The notes under the pieces were generated by a model that did not search any database, was not told the DNA's origin, and was given only the letters and a program-made list of their open reading frames with translations. A stretch of 64,000 nucleotides of DNA from Candidatus Binatia bacterium (GTDB lineage Bacteria > Desulfobacterota > Binatia > Bin18). The translations under genes and the position numbers were made by a program. The DNA is taken from assembly GCA_951812575.1 (NCBI GenBank), contig OX638322.1, forward strand, positions 4,034,501 to 4,098,500, in the 5' to 3' direction. Of this stretch, positions 43,275 to 53,400 are shown in pieces (within the stretch, counting starts at the first letter, position 1; every line of letters begins with the position of its first letter).

Positions 43275-44645
43275 TCAGAGCTGCAACGGGATCAGGAACA
43301 ACGCCACCAGATTAAACACGACCAGAAATCCGGCCAAGAGCAGGCAGTAGCCCATAATATCGCCAAAGCGCAGCCCGGCAACGGTGAGAATGGGAATCGC
43401 CCAGAACGGTTGCAACAGATTGGTCGTCATATCTCCATACGCATAGCTCAGGGTGACGGTTGGGATGGAGAGTCCCAAGGTCTGTCCCGCCGGGATGAGA
43501 TAGGAGGCTTCAACGATCCATTTCGACCCGCCCGACGGCACGAAATAGTTCAGCACCCCGGAATACAGATACACAATGGACGGAAAGGTGCGCGGTGAAC
43601 TGGCGTCAATGAAAAAGGCCGTCAGCACCTCACCCAGAGCCGTATATGACATCAGTCCGAAAATTCCCGCGTACAAAGGATACTGGATGACGATCCCCCA
43701 GGTGTTGCGAATCCCTTGTTCACAGGCGTGCAAAAAGGACTTGGGATACCAGTGCAGGAGAAGGCCCAAAGCCAGGAAAATGAGATTGTAGTTGTCAATC
43801 GTCCAGGTCTGGCCAAAACCTTTTTCGAGAATCTGAAGCCCGAAGTAGAGCAACATGGCGCTGCTGGCAATCAGAGACCAGCCGGGCCACCATTCCATTT
43901 TCTCTGCCGGGCGTGTCGCGTCTGGTTTCTGTATGGGTTGGTTCAACGCTTCCAAACGATCGGCCTGTTCGGTCGAGGCAGTCACCGCGTCCGCTGCCGG
44001 CGGGACGAGAATGGCCGCCACGAGAATACCCACCAGCCCGGCCACAAGCGCGTACCATAAATTAAACGAGGCAAACATGGTCTGCGTGGTCGGAATGGTT
44101 TCCGCTAAGATGCCAGCCTGGATGAGGAAATTATCCGGCGTGGCAATAATGAGCGGAGCCGAGCCGGACAGGCCGGTATGCCACACGGTTCCGACACCGA
44201 GATAGGCGCAGGTGACGAGCAGGCGGAAGTCCACGCGCGGGTTAGCGCGCACGATAAAAGGGAGAAACGCCGCCGAAATGACAAGACATAAGGCCCAGTT
44301 GAGCCACGCGGTGAGGGTCGAAAATACCGCCATGAGGATGATTGCCTGGCGCGGCCTGTCAGGGTCAGGACGCGAGGCCAACCACACAAACACCCGCTTG
44401 AGCGGTGGAGAGACGGCGCAGGCGTACGCCACGACCATCATGACGGTAAACTGCATGGTCAGGCTGAGCAGGGCCCACAAGCCATCCCCCCACGCGGTCA
44501 ATACCGTTGCCGGAGAAGCGCCCCCGACCGTGAGGGCCAGGAGGGCTACCACCAGCGTCAACATGACGGCAATGACCCACGAGTCGGGTATCCAGCGCTC
44601 CGTCCAGCGCGTCAGGCTCATGCCCCAGCGGGCCAACCCTCCCAT
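43275..44645 (-). CDS. atoE: Short-chain fatty acid transporter, AtoE family
   Basis: 456 residues, with about 10-12 membrane helices. WIPDSWVIAVMLTLVVALLAL, NWALCLVISAAFLPFIVRANPRVDFRLLVTCAYLGVGTVWHTGLSGSAPLI and FVPSGGSKWIVEASYLIPAGQTLG match the AtoE family. It is proposed to move short-chain fatty acids across the inner membrane. The CoA-transferase and acyl-CoA genes in the window could process what it imports. No ato enzyme genes are adjacent. Confidence 0.88.
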   Translation of the reverse strand: MGGLARWGMSLTRWTERWIPDSWVIAVMLTLVVALLALTVGGASPATVLTAWGDGLWALLSLTMQFTVMMVVAYACAVSPPLKRVFVWLASRPDPDRPRQAIILMAVFSTLTAWLNWALCLVISAAFLPFIVRANPRVDFRLLVTCAYLGVGTVWHTGLSGSAPLIIATPDNFLIQAGILAETIPTTQTMFASFNLWYALVAGLVGILVAAILVPPAADAVTASTEQADRLEALNQPIQKPDATRPAEKMEWWPGWSLIASSAMLLYFGLQILEKGFGQTWTIDNYNLIFLALGLLLHWYPKSFLHACEQGIRNTWGIVIQYPLYAGIFGLMSYTALGEVLTAFFIDASSPRTFPSIVYLYSGVLNYFVPSGGSKWIVEASYLIPAGQTLGLSIPTVTLSYAYGDMTTNLLQPFWAIPILTVAGLRFGDIMGYCLLLAGFLVVFNLVALFLIPLQL

Positions 44646-44708
44646 TCTTCTACTCCGTTATGCCCTCTCGTTCGTCGGGCCGTGAGCGCCCGTAAGCGGC
44701 TCTGCCGC

Positions 44709-45674
44709 TTACTTCAACAATTCCAGTTCGCGCAACATTCCAGGGCTATTCGTCCATCCTTTTGAAACTTTGACAAAGAGTTCCAGATACACCCGGCAGC
44801 CAAAAAAGGTCTCCATGCGCTGGCGCGCAGCCTGACCGATTTTCTTGAGCCGTGCTCCCTTTTGACCAATCACAATAGCCTTCTGGGATGGCCGTTCAAC
44901 GTGGATGGTGGCGTAAATACGTAACAGCGGCTTCTCGGCAGGCTCTTCAAACTGCTCAACAATAACAGCTGTACGGTACGGGATTTCCTGCTGAGTGTGG
45001 AAGAACATCTGTTCCCGGACCATCTCCTGGGCGAGGACCCGCTCACTCTGGTCCGTGATGTTATCATCCGGGTAGAGTGCCGGACCGGGCGGGAGAACGG
45101 CCAGCAGGGTGGACATGAGTTCGGCCGTATTCTCTCCTTTGAGCGCGCTGATGGGAATGACGTCACGCTCAGGTAGCAGACGCCCCACCTGTTCAAGGAG
45201 TGGAATGAGCGTTCTTTTTTGGACAAGGTCAATCTTGTTCAGTCCGACCAGGACTTGGGTCTTGAGTTGGGTAAGGCGCTGGGCAATCTGGGCATCAGCC
45301 GGGGTCAGCCCATGCGCCGCATCGAGCAAGAAGAGCGTGACGTCGGTCTCCTGCAGAGCACGCAAGGCAGTATCGACCATACGTCGGTTGAGGAGAGACC
45401 GCTGACCGCCATGAATTCCTGGGGTATCAACAAAAATGAGTTGGGCCTTGGACTGGGTTTTGATCCCAGTTATACGCGTTCGTGTGGTTTGGGGTTTGGG
45501 CGAGACGATGGCAATCGGCGCCCCTATCAGCGTATTGAGCAGCGTTGATTTCCCAACGTTGGGACGGCCGACGAGCGCGATAAAACCACATCGATGGGTC
45601 AAAGAGTCAACGTGTCCTCCAATAGACATGAGATGCTGGACACGTTGACTCTTCAAGTCAGGCGAGGATGACAT
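44709..45674 (-). CDS. era: GTPase Era
   Basis: 321 residues from ATG 45674, or 306 from ATG 45629. G-domain motifs: GRPNVGKSTLLN at residue 36, switch region TTRTRITGI, DTPGIHG and NKID. The C-terminal KH domain includes VIGQKGARLKKIGQAARQRMETFFGCRVYLELFVKV. Era binds the 3' end of 16S rRNA and assists 30S maturation. The first codons sit in a perfect 16-bp inverted repeat, with ATG 45629 in its loop. The gene starts six bases after the tyrS stop. Confidence 0.94.
   Translation of the reverse strand: MSSSPDLKSQRVQHLMSIGGHVDSLTHRCGFIALVGRPNVGKSTLLNTLIGAPIAIVSPKPQTTRTRITGIKTQSKAQLIFVDTPGIHGGQRSLLNRRMVDTALRALQETDVTLFLLDAAHGLTPADAQIAQRLTQLKTQVLVGLNKIDLVQKRTLIPLLEQVGRLLPERDVIPISALKGENTAELMSTLLAVLPPGPALYPDDNITDQSERVLAQEMVREQMFFHTQQEIPYRTAVIVEQFEEPAEKPLLRIYATIHVERPSQKAIVIGQKGARLKKIGQAARQRMETFFGCRVYLELFVKVSKGWTNSPGMLRELELLK
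45602..45653. repeat. Perfect 16-bp inverted repeat across the era start region
   Basis: AAGAGTCAACGTGTCC (45602-45617) and its exact complement GGACACGTTGACTCTT (45638-45653) flank a 20-base loop. On the minus-strand mRNA the candidate start ATG 45629 lies in the loop. The arms also encode residues if ATG 45674 is used. Confidence 0.85.
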
Positions 45675-45680
45675 AGCACG

Positions 45681-46895
45681 TCAAGAAGGTGTCGTTGCCG
45701 CTGGTTCGAAGACGACCTTCAGAATGCGCCGTTTCCCGACCTGGAGGACCACCTCGCCTTGCGCGAGGACCTGCAACTCCGCGTCACTGACCCGTTCACC
45801 CTCTATTCTCACCCCACCCTGGCTAATGAGACGACGAGCCTCACTCGTGGATTTCACCAAGTCTGAGGTCTTCAGCAAATGGCACACCCACACCTGGGGC
45901 TCTGTACCGGACCAGGCGTACGACGGTATCTCTTCTGGACGTTGCCTGTGCTGAAAGCGTCGGGAAAATTCTTCGGCTGCTCGCGCGGCCGCCGAGCCAT
46001 CATGAAAACGGGCCACCAACTCGGCCGCTAATTGTTTCTTGGCCTCCATCGGATGGATGTGTCCATCTGCCACCGCCTGAACATGGGCGGCATCAACGGC
46101 ACTCAGCAGTTCGTAATAGCTCAGCATCAGTTCGTCGGAGATTGACATGATCTTGCCGTACATGTCGTCCGGCGGGTCGGTGATACCCACTGCGTTGCCG
46201 AGCGATTTGCTCATCTTTTGCGTCCCGTTAATACCTTCGAGAATAGGTGTCGTCAGAATCACCTGCGGTTCCTGACCAAAGCCGCGCTGCATCTCACGTC
46301 CGACCAGGAGATTGAAGCGCTGATCCGTACCCCCGAGTTCGACGTCAGCCTCAAGGGCAACGGAATCATAGCCCTGGATCAGCGGGTACAGAAACTCATG
46401 CACATGAATAGGCACCCCGGTTTGGAGGCGTTTGGAAAAATCATCTCGCTCAAGCAGTCGGGCCACGGTGTAATGGCCGCACAGTTTGACCATGTCGGAG
46501 GGCGAAAGTGGATCGATCCATTCTGAATTAAAGCGGAGTTCGGTGAGGTCCGGATCAAGAACCTTGAAGACCTGCTGGGTGTAGGTCTCCGCATTCGCCT
46601 TGACCTGCTCGCGCGTTAGGGCCTTGCGTGTTTCAGAACGACCGGTGGGGTCACCGATCATAGCCGTAAAATCCCCGATTAAGAAAATGACCGTATGCCC
46701 TAACTCCTGAAACTGGCGGAGTTTATTCAGCACGACAGTGTGACCGAGATGCAGGTCCGGGGCGGACGGGTCCGCGCCCCATTTCACGCGTAAAGGTTTT
46801 CCGCGTTCGAGCTTTTGCTTGAGCTCTTCCAGCGGAATAATATCTACGGCTCCACGTCCGATTTCTTTGAGTTGTGCTGCAACTGACAGGGTCAT
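45681..46895 (-). CDS. tyrS: Tyrosyl-tRNA synthetase
   Basis: 404 residues from ATG 46895; the upstream in-frame extension runs over the rny stop and is unlikely. HIGH-type motif APDLHLGHTVVL near residue 49, KMSKSLGN near residue 222, and a C-terminal S4 RNA-binding domain (VKSTSEARRLISQGGVRIEGERV) identify a type II (TyrRS-Z-like) enzyme. It charges tRNA-Tyr. It sits between rny and era in a tight minus-strand run. Confidence 0.94.
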   Translation of the reverse strand: MTLSVAAQLKEIGRGAVDIIPLEELKQKLERGKPLRVKWGADPSAPDLHLGHTVVLNKLRQFQELGHTVIFLIGDFTAMIGDPTGRSETRKALTREQVKANAETYTQQVFKVLDPDLTELRFNSEWIDPLSPSDMVKLCGHYTVARLLERDDFSKRLQTGVPIHVHEFLYPLIQGYDSVALEADVELGGTDQRFNLLVGREMQRGFGQEPQVILTTPILEGINGTQKMSKSLGNAVGITDPPDDMYGKIMSISDELMLSYYELLSAVDAAHVQAVADGHIHPMEAKKQLAAELVARFHDGSAAARAAEEFSRRFQHRQRPEEIPSYAWSGTEPQVWVCHLLKTSDLVKSTSEARRLISQGGVRIEGERVSDAELQVLAQGEVVLQVGKRRILKVVFEPAATTPS

Positions 46896-46911
46896 AGCAA
46901 TCACTGACCTT

Positions 46912-48462
46912 TTAACGCGCATATTCGGTGGAGCGTGATTCACGGATGACGGTGACTTTAATCTGACCGGGATACGTCATCTCAGTCTCAATTTGCTTGG
47001 CCACCTCTCTGGCGATACTGGAGGCATCGCCGTCCGACACTGAGCCTGGGTTCACCATAATACGCACTTCGCGTCCGGCTTGCACAGCAAATGACTTCTC
47101 TACGCCATTGAACGCACCACTGATGCGCTCCAGGTCTTCGAGTCGTTTGACATAGCTCTCCAGCACCTCGCGCCGAGCGCCCGGCCGGGCACCGGATAAC
47201 GCATCCGCAGCATCAACAATAGGGGCCAGAACGGTTTCCGCCCGGACCTCCTCGTGGTGGGCCGCAATGGCGTTGACTATTTTTGCCGACTCACCATATT
47301 TCCGGGCCACTTCTCCACCGATGATCGCGTGCGACCCCTCGATCTCGTGTGAGACGGCTTTCCCAATATCGTGGAGCAGTCCGGAACGTTTGGCCTGTTT
47401 CTCGTTCAGCCCGAGTTCGGCGGCGATAATACCGCAGATATACGCCGTTTCTATTGAATGCATGAGGACATTCTGGCCATAGCTATATCGATACTTCAAC
47501 ATTCCAATCAGCTTGACGATCTCAGGATGAACCCCATTAATCCCAAGTTCAAGCACGGCTCGTTGACCAGCCTCACGGACCGATTCTTCAACCTCGCCTT
47601 CCGCTTTCTTTACGACCTCCTCGATGCGACCCGGATTAATGCGCCCATCCGAGATCAGCCGCTCAAGCGCCACGCGCGTAATTTCTCGCCGAATGGGGCT
47701 ATGACTCGAAATCAACACCGTTTCGGGCGTATCATCAATAACCAGATCGACCCCGGTCGCAGCCTCAAACGCCCGGATATTGCGTCCTTCACGGCCAATA
47801 ATGCGGCCCTTCATATCGTCGCTGGGGAGATGAATAACCGATGCGGTCCGCTCGGAAACAAACTCACCGGACAGGCGTTCAATCGCAATGCTAATAATTT
47901 TTCGAGCCCGCCGGGTCGCTTCTTCTCGGGCTTCTTCTTCGACGGCCATAATCCGGCGCGAGGCGTCCTGGCGAGCTTCCTCGGTCATCTGGTCAACCAG
48001 GACTTGTTTCGCCTCATCCCGACTCAGGCCAGCTATTTGTTCAAGTTTCTGGCGCGTTTGGTCTATTAAGCGATCGTACTCTTGCTCTTTTTTCTGCTGA
48101 CTGTCAGCTTTGCTCTTGAGGCTCTGTTCGCGCCGATTCAAGCCCTCTTCCCGACCAGCCAGGGCCTCGGAGCGCTTCTCCAGCGCTTCATCCCGTCCTT
48201 GGAGCCGGCGCTCAACCTGTTGAATTTCTTTCCGTCTTTCGTTTATCTCCTGCTCTATTTCGCTTTTCGCCTGCAAAATCGTATCTTTAGCCTGAACTTG
48301 GGCCTCTCGTTTAATGACCGAGCCTTCTTTTTTTGCCTCATCGAGAATCTGTTGTGCAGCCTCCTCTGCACTGTGTATGGTTTCTTGGTTCCATTTTTGC
48401 CGTAGAAAGACGAGTCCTCCGGCACCAGCTGCCCCTATCAGCAGCCCTAAGACAAGTTCCAT
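46912..48462 (-). CDS. rny: Ribonuclease Y
   Basis: 516 residues from ATG 48462, with AAGGAGGG six bases upstream. Order: an N-terminal membrane anchor (ELVLGLLIGAAGAGGLVFL), a coiled coil (residues about 25-190), a KH domain (IIGREGRNIRAFEAATGVDLVIDD), and an HD phosphohydrolase domain (GLLHDIGKAVSHEIEGSHA near residue 362). It initiates mRNA decay at the membrane. A hairpin abuts its ribosome site. The 6S RNA candidate lies between it and zapA. Confidence 0.94.
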   Translation of the reverse strand: MELVLGLLIGAAGAGGLVFLRQKWNQETIHSAEEAAQQILDEAKKEGSVIKREAQVQAKDTILQAKSEIEQEINERRKEIQQVERRLQGRDEALEKRSEALAGREEGLNRREQSLKSKADSQQKKEQEYDRLIDQTRQKLEQIAGLSRDEAKQVLVDQMTEEARQDASRRIMAVEEEAREEATRRARKIISIAIERLSGEFVSERTASVIHLPSDDMKGRIIGREGRNIRAFEAATGVDLVIDDTPETVLISSHSPIRREITRVALERLISDGRINPGRIEEVVKKAEGEVEESVREAGQRAVLELGINGVHPEIVKLIGMLKYRYSYGQNVLMHSIETAYICGIIAAELGLNEKQAKRSGLLHDIGKAVSHEIEGSHAIIGGEVARKYGESAKIVNAIAAHHEEVRAETVLAPIVDAADALSGARPGARREVLESYVKRLEDLERISGAFNGVEKSFAVQAGREVRIMVNPGSVSDGDASSIAREVAKQIETEMTYPGQIKVTVIRESRSTEYAR

Positions 48463-48474
48463 TATTACCCTCCT

Positions 48475-48508
48475 TACCACACTCAGGTCGAATAACCTCA
48501 CTGTGGTA
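48475..48508 (-). promoter_or_regulatory. Hairpin abutting the rny ribosome-binding site
   Basis: TACCACA (48508-48502) pairs with TGTGGTA (48481-48475), and an inner AGGT/ACCT adds four pairs across a 3x3 internal loop. The stem ends directly at the AAGGAGG of rny, so its stability could alter ribosome access. Confidence 0.4.
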
Positions 48509-48589
48509 GCTACTACCCCCTATACACATCCTCTTCGTAGATATCCTTTCTGATCAATACGTATGGACTCGGAGGCTACGCTCAATAGA

Positions 48590-48764
48590 GAGCGGCTCCT
48601 GCAATAATAACCAGCACATGTCAGTTGTCACGGTCTCCTTCCTTCTTCACCCAAGGGCGGAAGGAGCGCAAGAGGGGGGCGTGCAATCGAAGCCACTCGC
48701 CTTCAGGATGCGAGTGGTGTTACGTTTTCTTTTCTCGGTCGAGAGTTGCAGACAACTAGCCGGC
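48590..48764 (-). ncRNA. ssrS: Probable 6S RNA
   Basis: A non-coding stretch of about 175 bases directly after zapA, a classic site for 6S RNA. The ends pair: CGGCT (48762-48758) with AGCCG (48597-48593), then CTGCAA with TTGCAG, then GACC with GGTT, giving a rod-like closing stem. Inside are a 5' hairpin (CCACTCGC/GCGAGTGG, 48717-48693) similar to that in the E. coli central bubble, and an 8-bp hairpin (CTCCTTCC/GGAAGGAG, 48666-48635). A CGCTC/GAGCG hairpin lies at the 3' end. 6S RNA binds RNA polymerase as a mimic of an open promoter. Termini are approximate. Confidence 0.55.
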
Positions 48765-49103
48765 AGAATGTGAGTTCAACGTATTATCAGCCGTTGTCTC
48801 ACTGGCGTGGCTTTCGGCTTTCTCCAAACGCTCAAGGAGTCGGCTTGAAATCAGCTCCGCTTCCTGGATGAGCTGAGTTTCTTGCTGGCTCGATTCCTGC
48901 TGACCGGACTTGGCCAATTCGTCGGCAATACTCAATGCCGCCATAATCGCGACTCGAAAAGGGACCGTCACTTTTGCACTTTCCGCAATCTGGCGCATGC
49001 GCTGGTCAACAAAAGAAGCAATTTCTCGAACATATTGCTCATCATCTTCACTCGTCACAGTGAAGGTTTGTCCAAAAATATGCACTTCCATTAATCGCTT
49101 CAT
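48756..49103 (-). CDS. zapA: Cell division protein ZapA
   Basis: 115 residues. MEVHIFGQTFTVTSEDDEQYVREIASFVDQRMRQIAES and VPFRVAIMAALSIADELAKS are the ZapA globular head and start of its coiled coil; the tail is Gln/Glu-rich. ZapA bundles FtsZ filaments at the division site. It is preceded three bases upstream by a ZapB-like coiled-coil gene and followed by the 6S RNA candidate. Confidence 0.88.
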   Translation of the reverse strand: MKRLMEVHIFGQTFTVTSEDDEQYVREIASFVDQRMRQIAESAKVTVPFRVAIMAALSIADELAKSGQQESSQQETQLIQEAELISSRLLERLEKAESHASETTADNTLNSHSAG

Positions 49104-49106
49104 CGC

Positions 49107-49349
49107 CTAGCCCTCGTCCTCCCAGGCAATCCCTAAATGGCTGAATTGAGTCAGGATTTTCTCCAAGCGGCTCCGAATCTCGTTTCGCTCCGCTTCGTAT
49201 TGCTGGGTTCGCTTGAGCAAGAGCGCATATTCATGCTCTTGTTTATCAATGCGAACCAGCAGTGCACTATTTGCACTCTGGACCTGCTCGTGGCGTTCCA
49301 AGAATCCATCCAGTTTCGCCTCAAGAAGTTTTAGGCTTTCCAGCGCCAT
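49107..49349 (-). CDS. ZapB-like coiled-coil protein
   Basis: 80 residues, predicted almost entirely as a coiled coil (LESLKLLEAKLDGFLERHEQVQSANSALLVRIDKQEHEYALLLKRTQ). Small coiled-coil proteins directly upstream of zapA are commonly ZapB-type partners that link ZapA to the division ring. ATG 49349 is chosen (AGGGTGG upstream); GTG 49355 is the alternative. The three-base gap to zapA suggests coupling. Confidence 0.65.
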   Translation of the reverse strand: MALESLKLLEAKLDGFLERHEQVQSANSALLVRIDKQEHEYALLLKRTQQYEAERNEIRSRLEKILTQFSHLGIAWEDEG

Positions 49350-49414
49350 TACCACCCTAGGATAAAGTGAAAGTTTACCCTATTGCCTCTGAGACGTGAC
49401 GTCAAGAGAAATAT

Positions 49415-50440
49415 TTATTCCGGAGGCTGGTCGAAAAGTGCCGTAATAAAATCATCCGAGGAGAAAGCTTCTAAATCTTCAAGCTGTTCTCCAAGTCCAA
49501 TATACCGAATGGGCACGCCAAGCTGGCTCCCAACGGCTAGGGCAACTCCGCCTTTTGCCGACCCATCCATCTTGGATAAGATGACACCGGTCAGTGGGAA
49601 AGCCGCCTGAAAAGTCCGTGCTTGGCTGAGAGCATTCTGTCCAGTTCCGGCATCCAAAACCAGCAAAACCTCATGCGGTGCCCCAGCAATCTCCCGCCCA
49701 ATGACTCGGTGTATTTTTTTGAGTTCCTCCATAAGCGGCGTTTTGGTATGGAGCCGTCCAGCCGTATCAATAAGGACGACATCGACCCCACGGGCCACCG
49801 CAGCACGGACACCGTCAAAGACCACGGCTGAGGGCGCGGCGCCGTCCCTATGCCTAATGATCTCAAGGCCCAATCGTTCAGCCCAGACTGAGAGTTGTTC
49901 AATGGCGGCTGCTCGAAACGTATCCCCGGCGACCAGCAGGACCGTTTTTCCTTCTTTTTTCAGCCGCGCTGCCAACTTCGCAATAGAGGTCGTCTTCCCC
50001 GCTCCATTAACACCGACAACCAGAATGACTCTTGGCCGCGTATCATCCCATTCAACGGGCTGAGCCTCCCTCTCAAGAAGGGACCGCAGTTCCGCCCTGA
50101 GATCAGAACGAAGCGCTTCGGCCTCATCCTGAGACGGTGTGCCTGTCCGGACTGTAGGTGTACGGGTGCGTAGACGCTCTACAATCTGCAAGGAGGTGTC
50201 AACTCCAACATCGGCTTGGATAAGGACCTCCTCCAGGTCGGAGAAGAAGATTTCTCTCGACTGCCGGCTCTGCTCTGACGAGGCATCAAAGGGCCGACGC
50301 AAAAGGTCCCGTAATCGAGCGAGCCCACGTCGCCAGCGCGCAGCTTTCGGAATCGGAGCAGGAGTGTGTGTATCTACGACCGGGGAAAAAGCAGAGTCCG
50401 TCTGCACCTTCTCTTTTCGCTGCCAAAATCGGAGAGCCAT
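49415..50440 (-). CDS. ftsY: Signal recognition particle receptor FtsY
   Basis: 341 residues. A short variable N-terminus lacks the long acidic domain of E. coli FtsY. The NG domain has GVNGAGKTTSIAKLA near residue 141, DTFRAAAIEQL, DTAGRLHTKTPLMEEL and TKMDG-equivalent SKMDGSAKGG, and ends YIGLGEQLEDLEAF. It docks SRP-ribosome complexes at the membrane. The start overlaps the smc stop as TGATG, so translation is coupled. Confidence 0.94.
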   Translation of the reverse strand: MALRFWQRKEKVQTDSAFSPVVDTHTPAPIPKAARWRRGLARLRDLLRRPFDASSEQSRQSREIFFSDLEEVLIQADVGVDTSLQIVERLRTRTPTVRTGTPSQDEAEALRSDLRAELRSLLEREAQPVEWDDTRPRVILVVGVNGAGKTTSIAKLAARLKKEGKTVLLVAGDTFRAAAIEQLSVWAERLGLEIIRHRDGAAPSAVVFDGVRAAVARGVDVVLIDTAGRLHTKTPLMEELKKIHRVIGREIAGAPHEVLLVLDAGTGQNALSQARTFQAAFPLTGVILSKMDGSAKGGVALAVGSQLGVPIRYIGLGEQLEDLEAFSSDDFITALFDQPPE

Positions 50441-53400
50441 CAGGACACACGCACGGACACCATGGTCGACACACCCGGCTCCTGCATAGTGACGCCGTAG
50501 AGCGTATCTGCCACCTCCATGGTGCGCTTATTATGCGTAATCAAAACAATCTGCGTTGTCTCACTCATTTCCCGCAATAACTGATTAAACCGCCCGACGT
50601 TAACATCGTCCAGCGGCGCATCGACCTCATCGAGAATACAGAACGGACTCGGCCGTATCAAAAACAGGGCAAATGTGAAACTCAGCGCGGCCAGGGCCTT
50701 CTCTCCTCCGGAAAGAAGTTGCATGGAGCGGAGGCGTTTACCTGGAGGTTGAACCTCTAGTTCGACGCCACTCTCAGACAAATCCGATTCATTGGTCAGA
50801 GTAATATGTGCCTGACCACCGTCAACCAAACGCGCGTACACCTCACCGAACTTCGCGTTCACACGGTGGAAGGTCTCTCGCAAACGATCTCGCGACTCGC
50901 GGTTTAACTTATTGATTGTACTTTGCAAATCCTCAATTGAATGCAACAGGTCAGCCTTCTGGGATTCAATAGCAGTAAAACGCTCCTGAACCTCATCAAG
51001 CTCAACCGCAGCGTTGGGATTGACCTCACCAAGCCGAGCAAGCTTCTCACGCAATTCCTGACGGCGCGATTCTCCCTCAGCCTGGTCAAGTTCCTGATGA
51101 CTATAGGCTGAAAGGATTTCTGTCAGCTTCACCTGATAGCGTTCCCGGACCGTCTCCTCAAGATGTTCACGACTCACCCGCTTTTCAGCCAGACTCACCT
51201 CAACCTGTCTTTTTTCCTCTTGCAGCTGAGTTGCCGCCTGTCGGTGCTCTTCGATAAGCCTTTCACACTGCTGGGCAGTTGCCCGGAACTGGGCACACTC
51301 AGCATCGTGACGGGTACGTTCTGCTTTCGCCGAATCAAGGCTGGAGAGCGTCTGTGTCACCTGCTCTTCTAACGCAGCCTTTTCCGACAGGAGACGCTCT
51401 GCCTCTTGCTTGCCAGCCTGAATATCAGCTTGGCCGGCCTGTATCCGTTCTTCCAAGTCCTGAATCTGGCGTCTGAATTGGTCCACCTGAGTCTGGAGGC
51501 CACCGTAGCGTTCTCGATGTTCGGCAAGGCGGACACGCAGGTCATCCATCTGCGTACGGTGTCGGTCACACGCGACCTTTGCTTCTTCCATCTCTACTTG
51601 CTGAACGGCCAGCAGGTCTTCACGCTCCTGACGTTGCGTCGCAATAGCAAGTGCCTGCGTGCGGGCCTGCTGCATGTCAGCTTGTAAAGACTGACTTTCC
51701 TGCTCCAGGGCGTTCTGCTCGTAGCTTACCCCTTCTCCACGGTCAAGCAAGCGGCGTACTTCACCTTCAAGCTGCCCCGCCTCACGCTGCAATACTTCAT
51801 TCTCTTGGCCCAGCTTCTGGGCTTGCACGTCAAGACTCCGCAACTCACCTTCGAGTACCTGTTGGCCTTGCTTCAGGGTTTGCCGCTGCTCGACAAGGTC
51901 GGACACGTGCTCAGCCTGTTGGGGCAGTTCCTGCCCCAACCCTCGAATTTCCCGCCGCCGCTCAAAAAGGCCCGCTTCCGCAACACCCCCACTCCCTCCG
52001 CTGACTCCGCCCAGAGCGGAAATGACCTCTCCCTGTGGTGTAACATAGGTCTGGGCGCCCTCGCTCTGGTTCCAGAGTTCCAGTCCAACCCGGAGGTTGG
52101 GAACGAGCACGACATCACCCAGGAGGGCTTCGACCATCTGTCTATAGTCGGGCGGAATATCAACGTGGCGGATGAGAGGAGACACTCCCTCTCCAACAGT
52201 CGCCCACATCGGCCCGTCAGCCTCAGTCAGCCTTGGCCTCTGTTTGTCACCCTGGAGTTGGAGCGGAATAAAATGCCCGTGCCCGGACTGCATCTGGTTC
52301 AAATAGTCCACCGCAACGACACCGGCCTCGATGTCTGTCACCACCATATACTCCAGCTTCTCCCGTAACACAGCGGCAACTGCGCGCTCATAGGCTTGCG
52401 GCACTTCTATCATTTGCGCCACGACCCCAAGAACGGCCGCAGGAAATTCGCAGTCGGACATGACCGACTGAACGCCTTGGTCATAGCGGTCGTACTCTTG
52501 TTCGAGTTCTTCCAAGGTCGCCAAGCGCGCCCGCAATTCTGCGTGCTTGGCCCGTGCCTCAGAGAGTGCCGTATCAAGTTCTTCTCCAGAGCGAATAGTC
52601 GCCCGCAACGCTTTATCCCTTTCTTCGCGCTGCTGCTGTCCCTGGTGGATATGCAGGGAAAGAGCCGACGATTTTTCCTGAAGCACGGCAAGTGCCTGCT
52701 CCCGCTCTGTCCGGAGTTGGCCAACCTGCTTGGCGTCGTCAGCCAGCACCGCCAACCGCTGGGAGACCTCCTCAGTCCGCTTATGGGAGTAGGCCAGCGC
52801 GTTTTGGACTTGCGACTCCTGGGTGAGAAGATCGACCATCTCGGTCTTGAGTTCTTCAACCTGGGATTCGTGCTGCAGGGCAGCGTCTTGCAGGTCAACA
52901 AAGATATGCTCTTGTGCCTGCAGGGTGTCTTCATCGTGTTGTATCTGCTCAGCCACCTCTGCCACACTCGCCACTCGCTGAGAGAACTCTTGTTCCACCT
53001 GCTCTTTTTTCTCTGACACCAGATGATAGTCATGCTCCGCGTCGGCGAGACGTGATTGGACCTGCTCCTCCTGCTGTGCTCGGAACGACTGTTTCTGCTC
53101 GGACTGCTGAAGCGTACTTTCCAGAGCGTGGAGACGCTCCTCAAGTTCTCGGAGCGCCTCCTCCTCGCGCGCAACCCGCTCCGCCGTGGACATCCGCTCT
53201 GCTTGAAGGGTGTGAATCTTTTGGCTGAGCTGCGCTTCTTCTCGTCCGACCGCGGCCTGCTGGCTCACCAGACGGCCGACCTCTGCGGCCAATGCTTGGT
53301 AGGCGCGACTCTGGAGCGTGAGATCAATGGTTTTCAACTCGTCCTGGAGCACCTTATATTGTGCGGCCTTTTTTGCCTGACGACGGAGGGTACCTAACTG

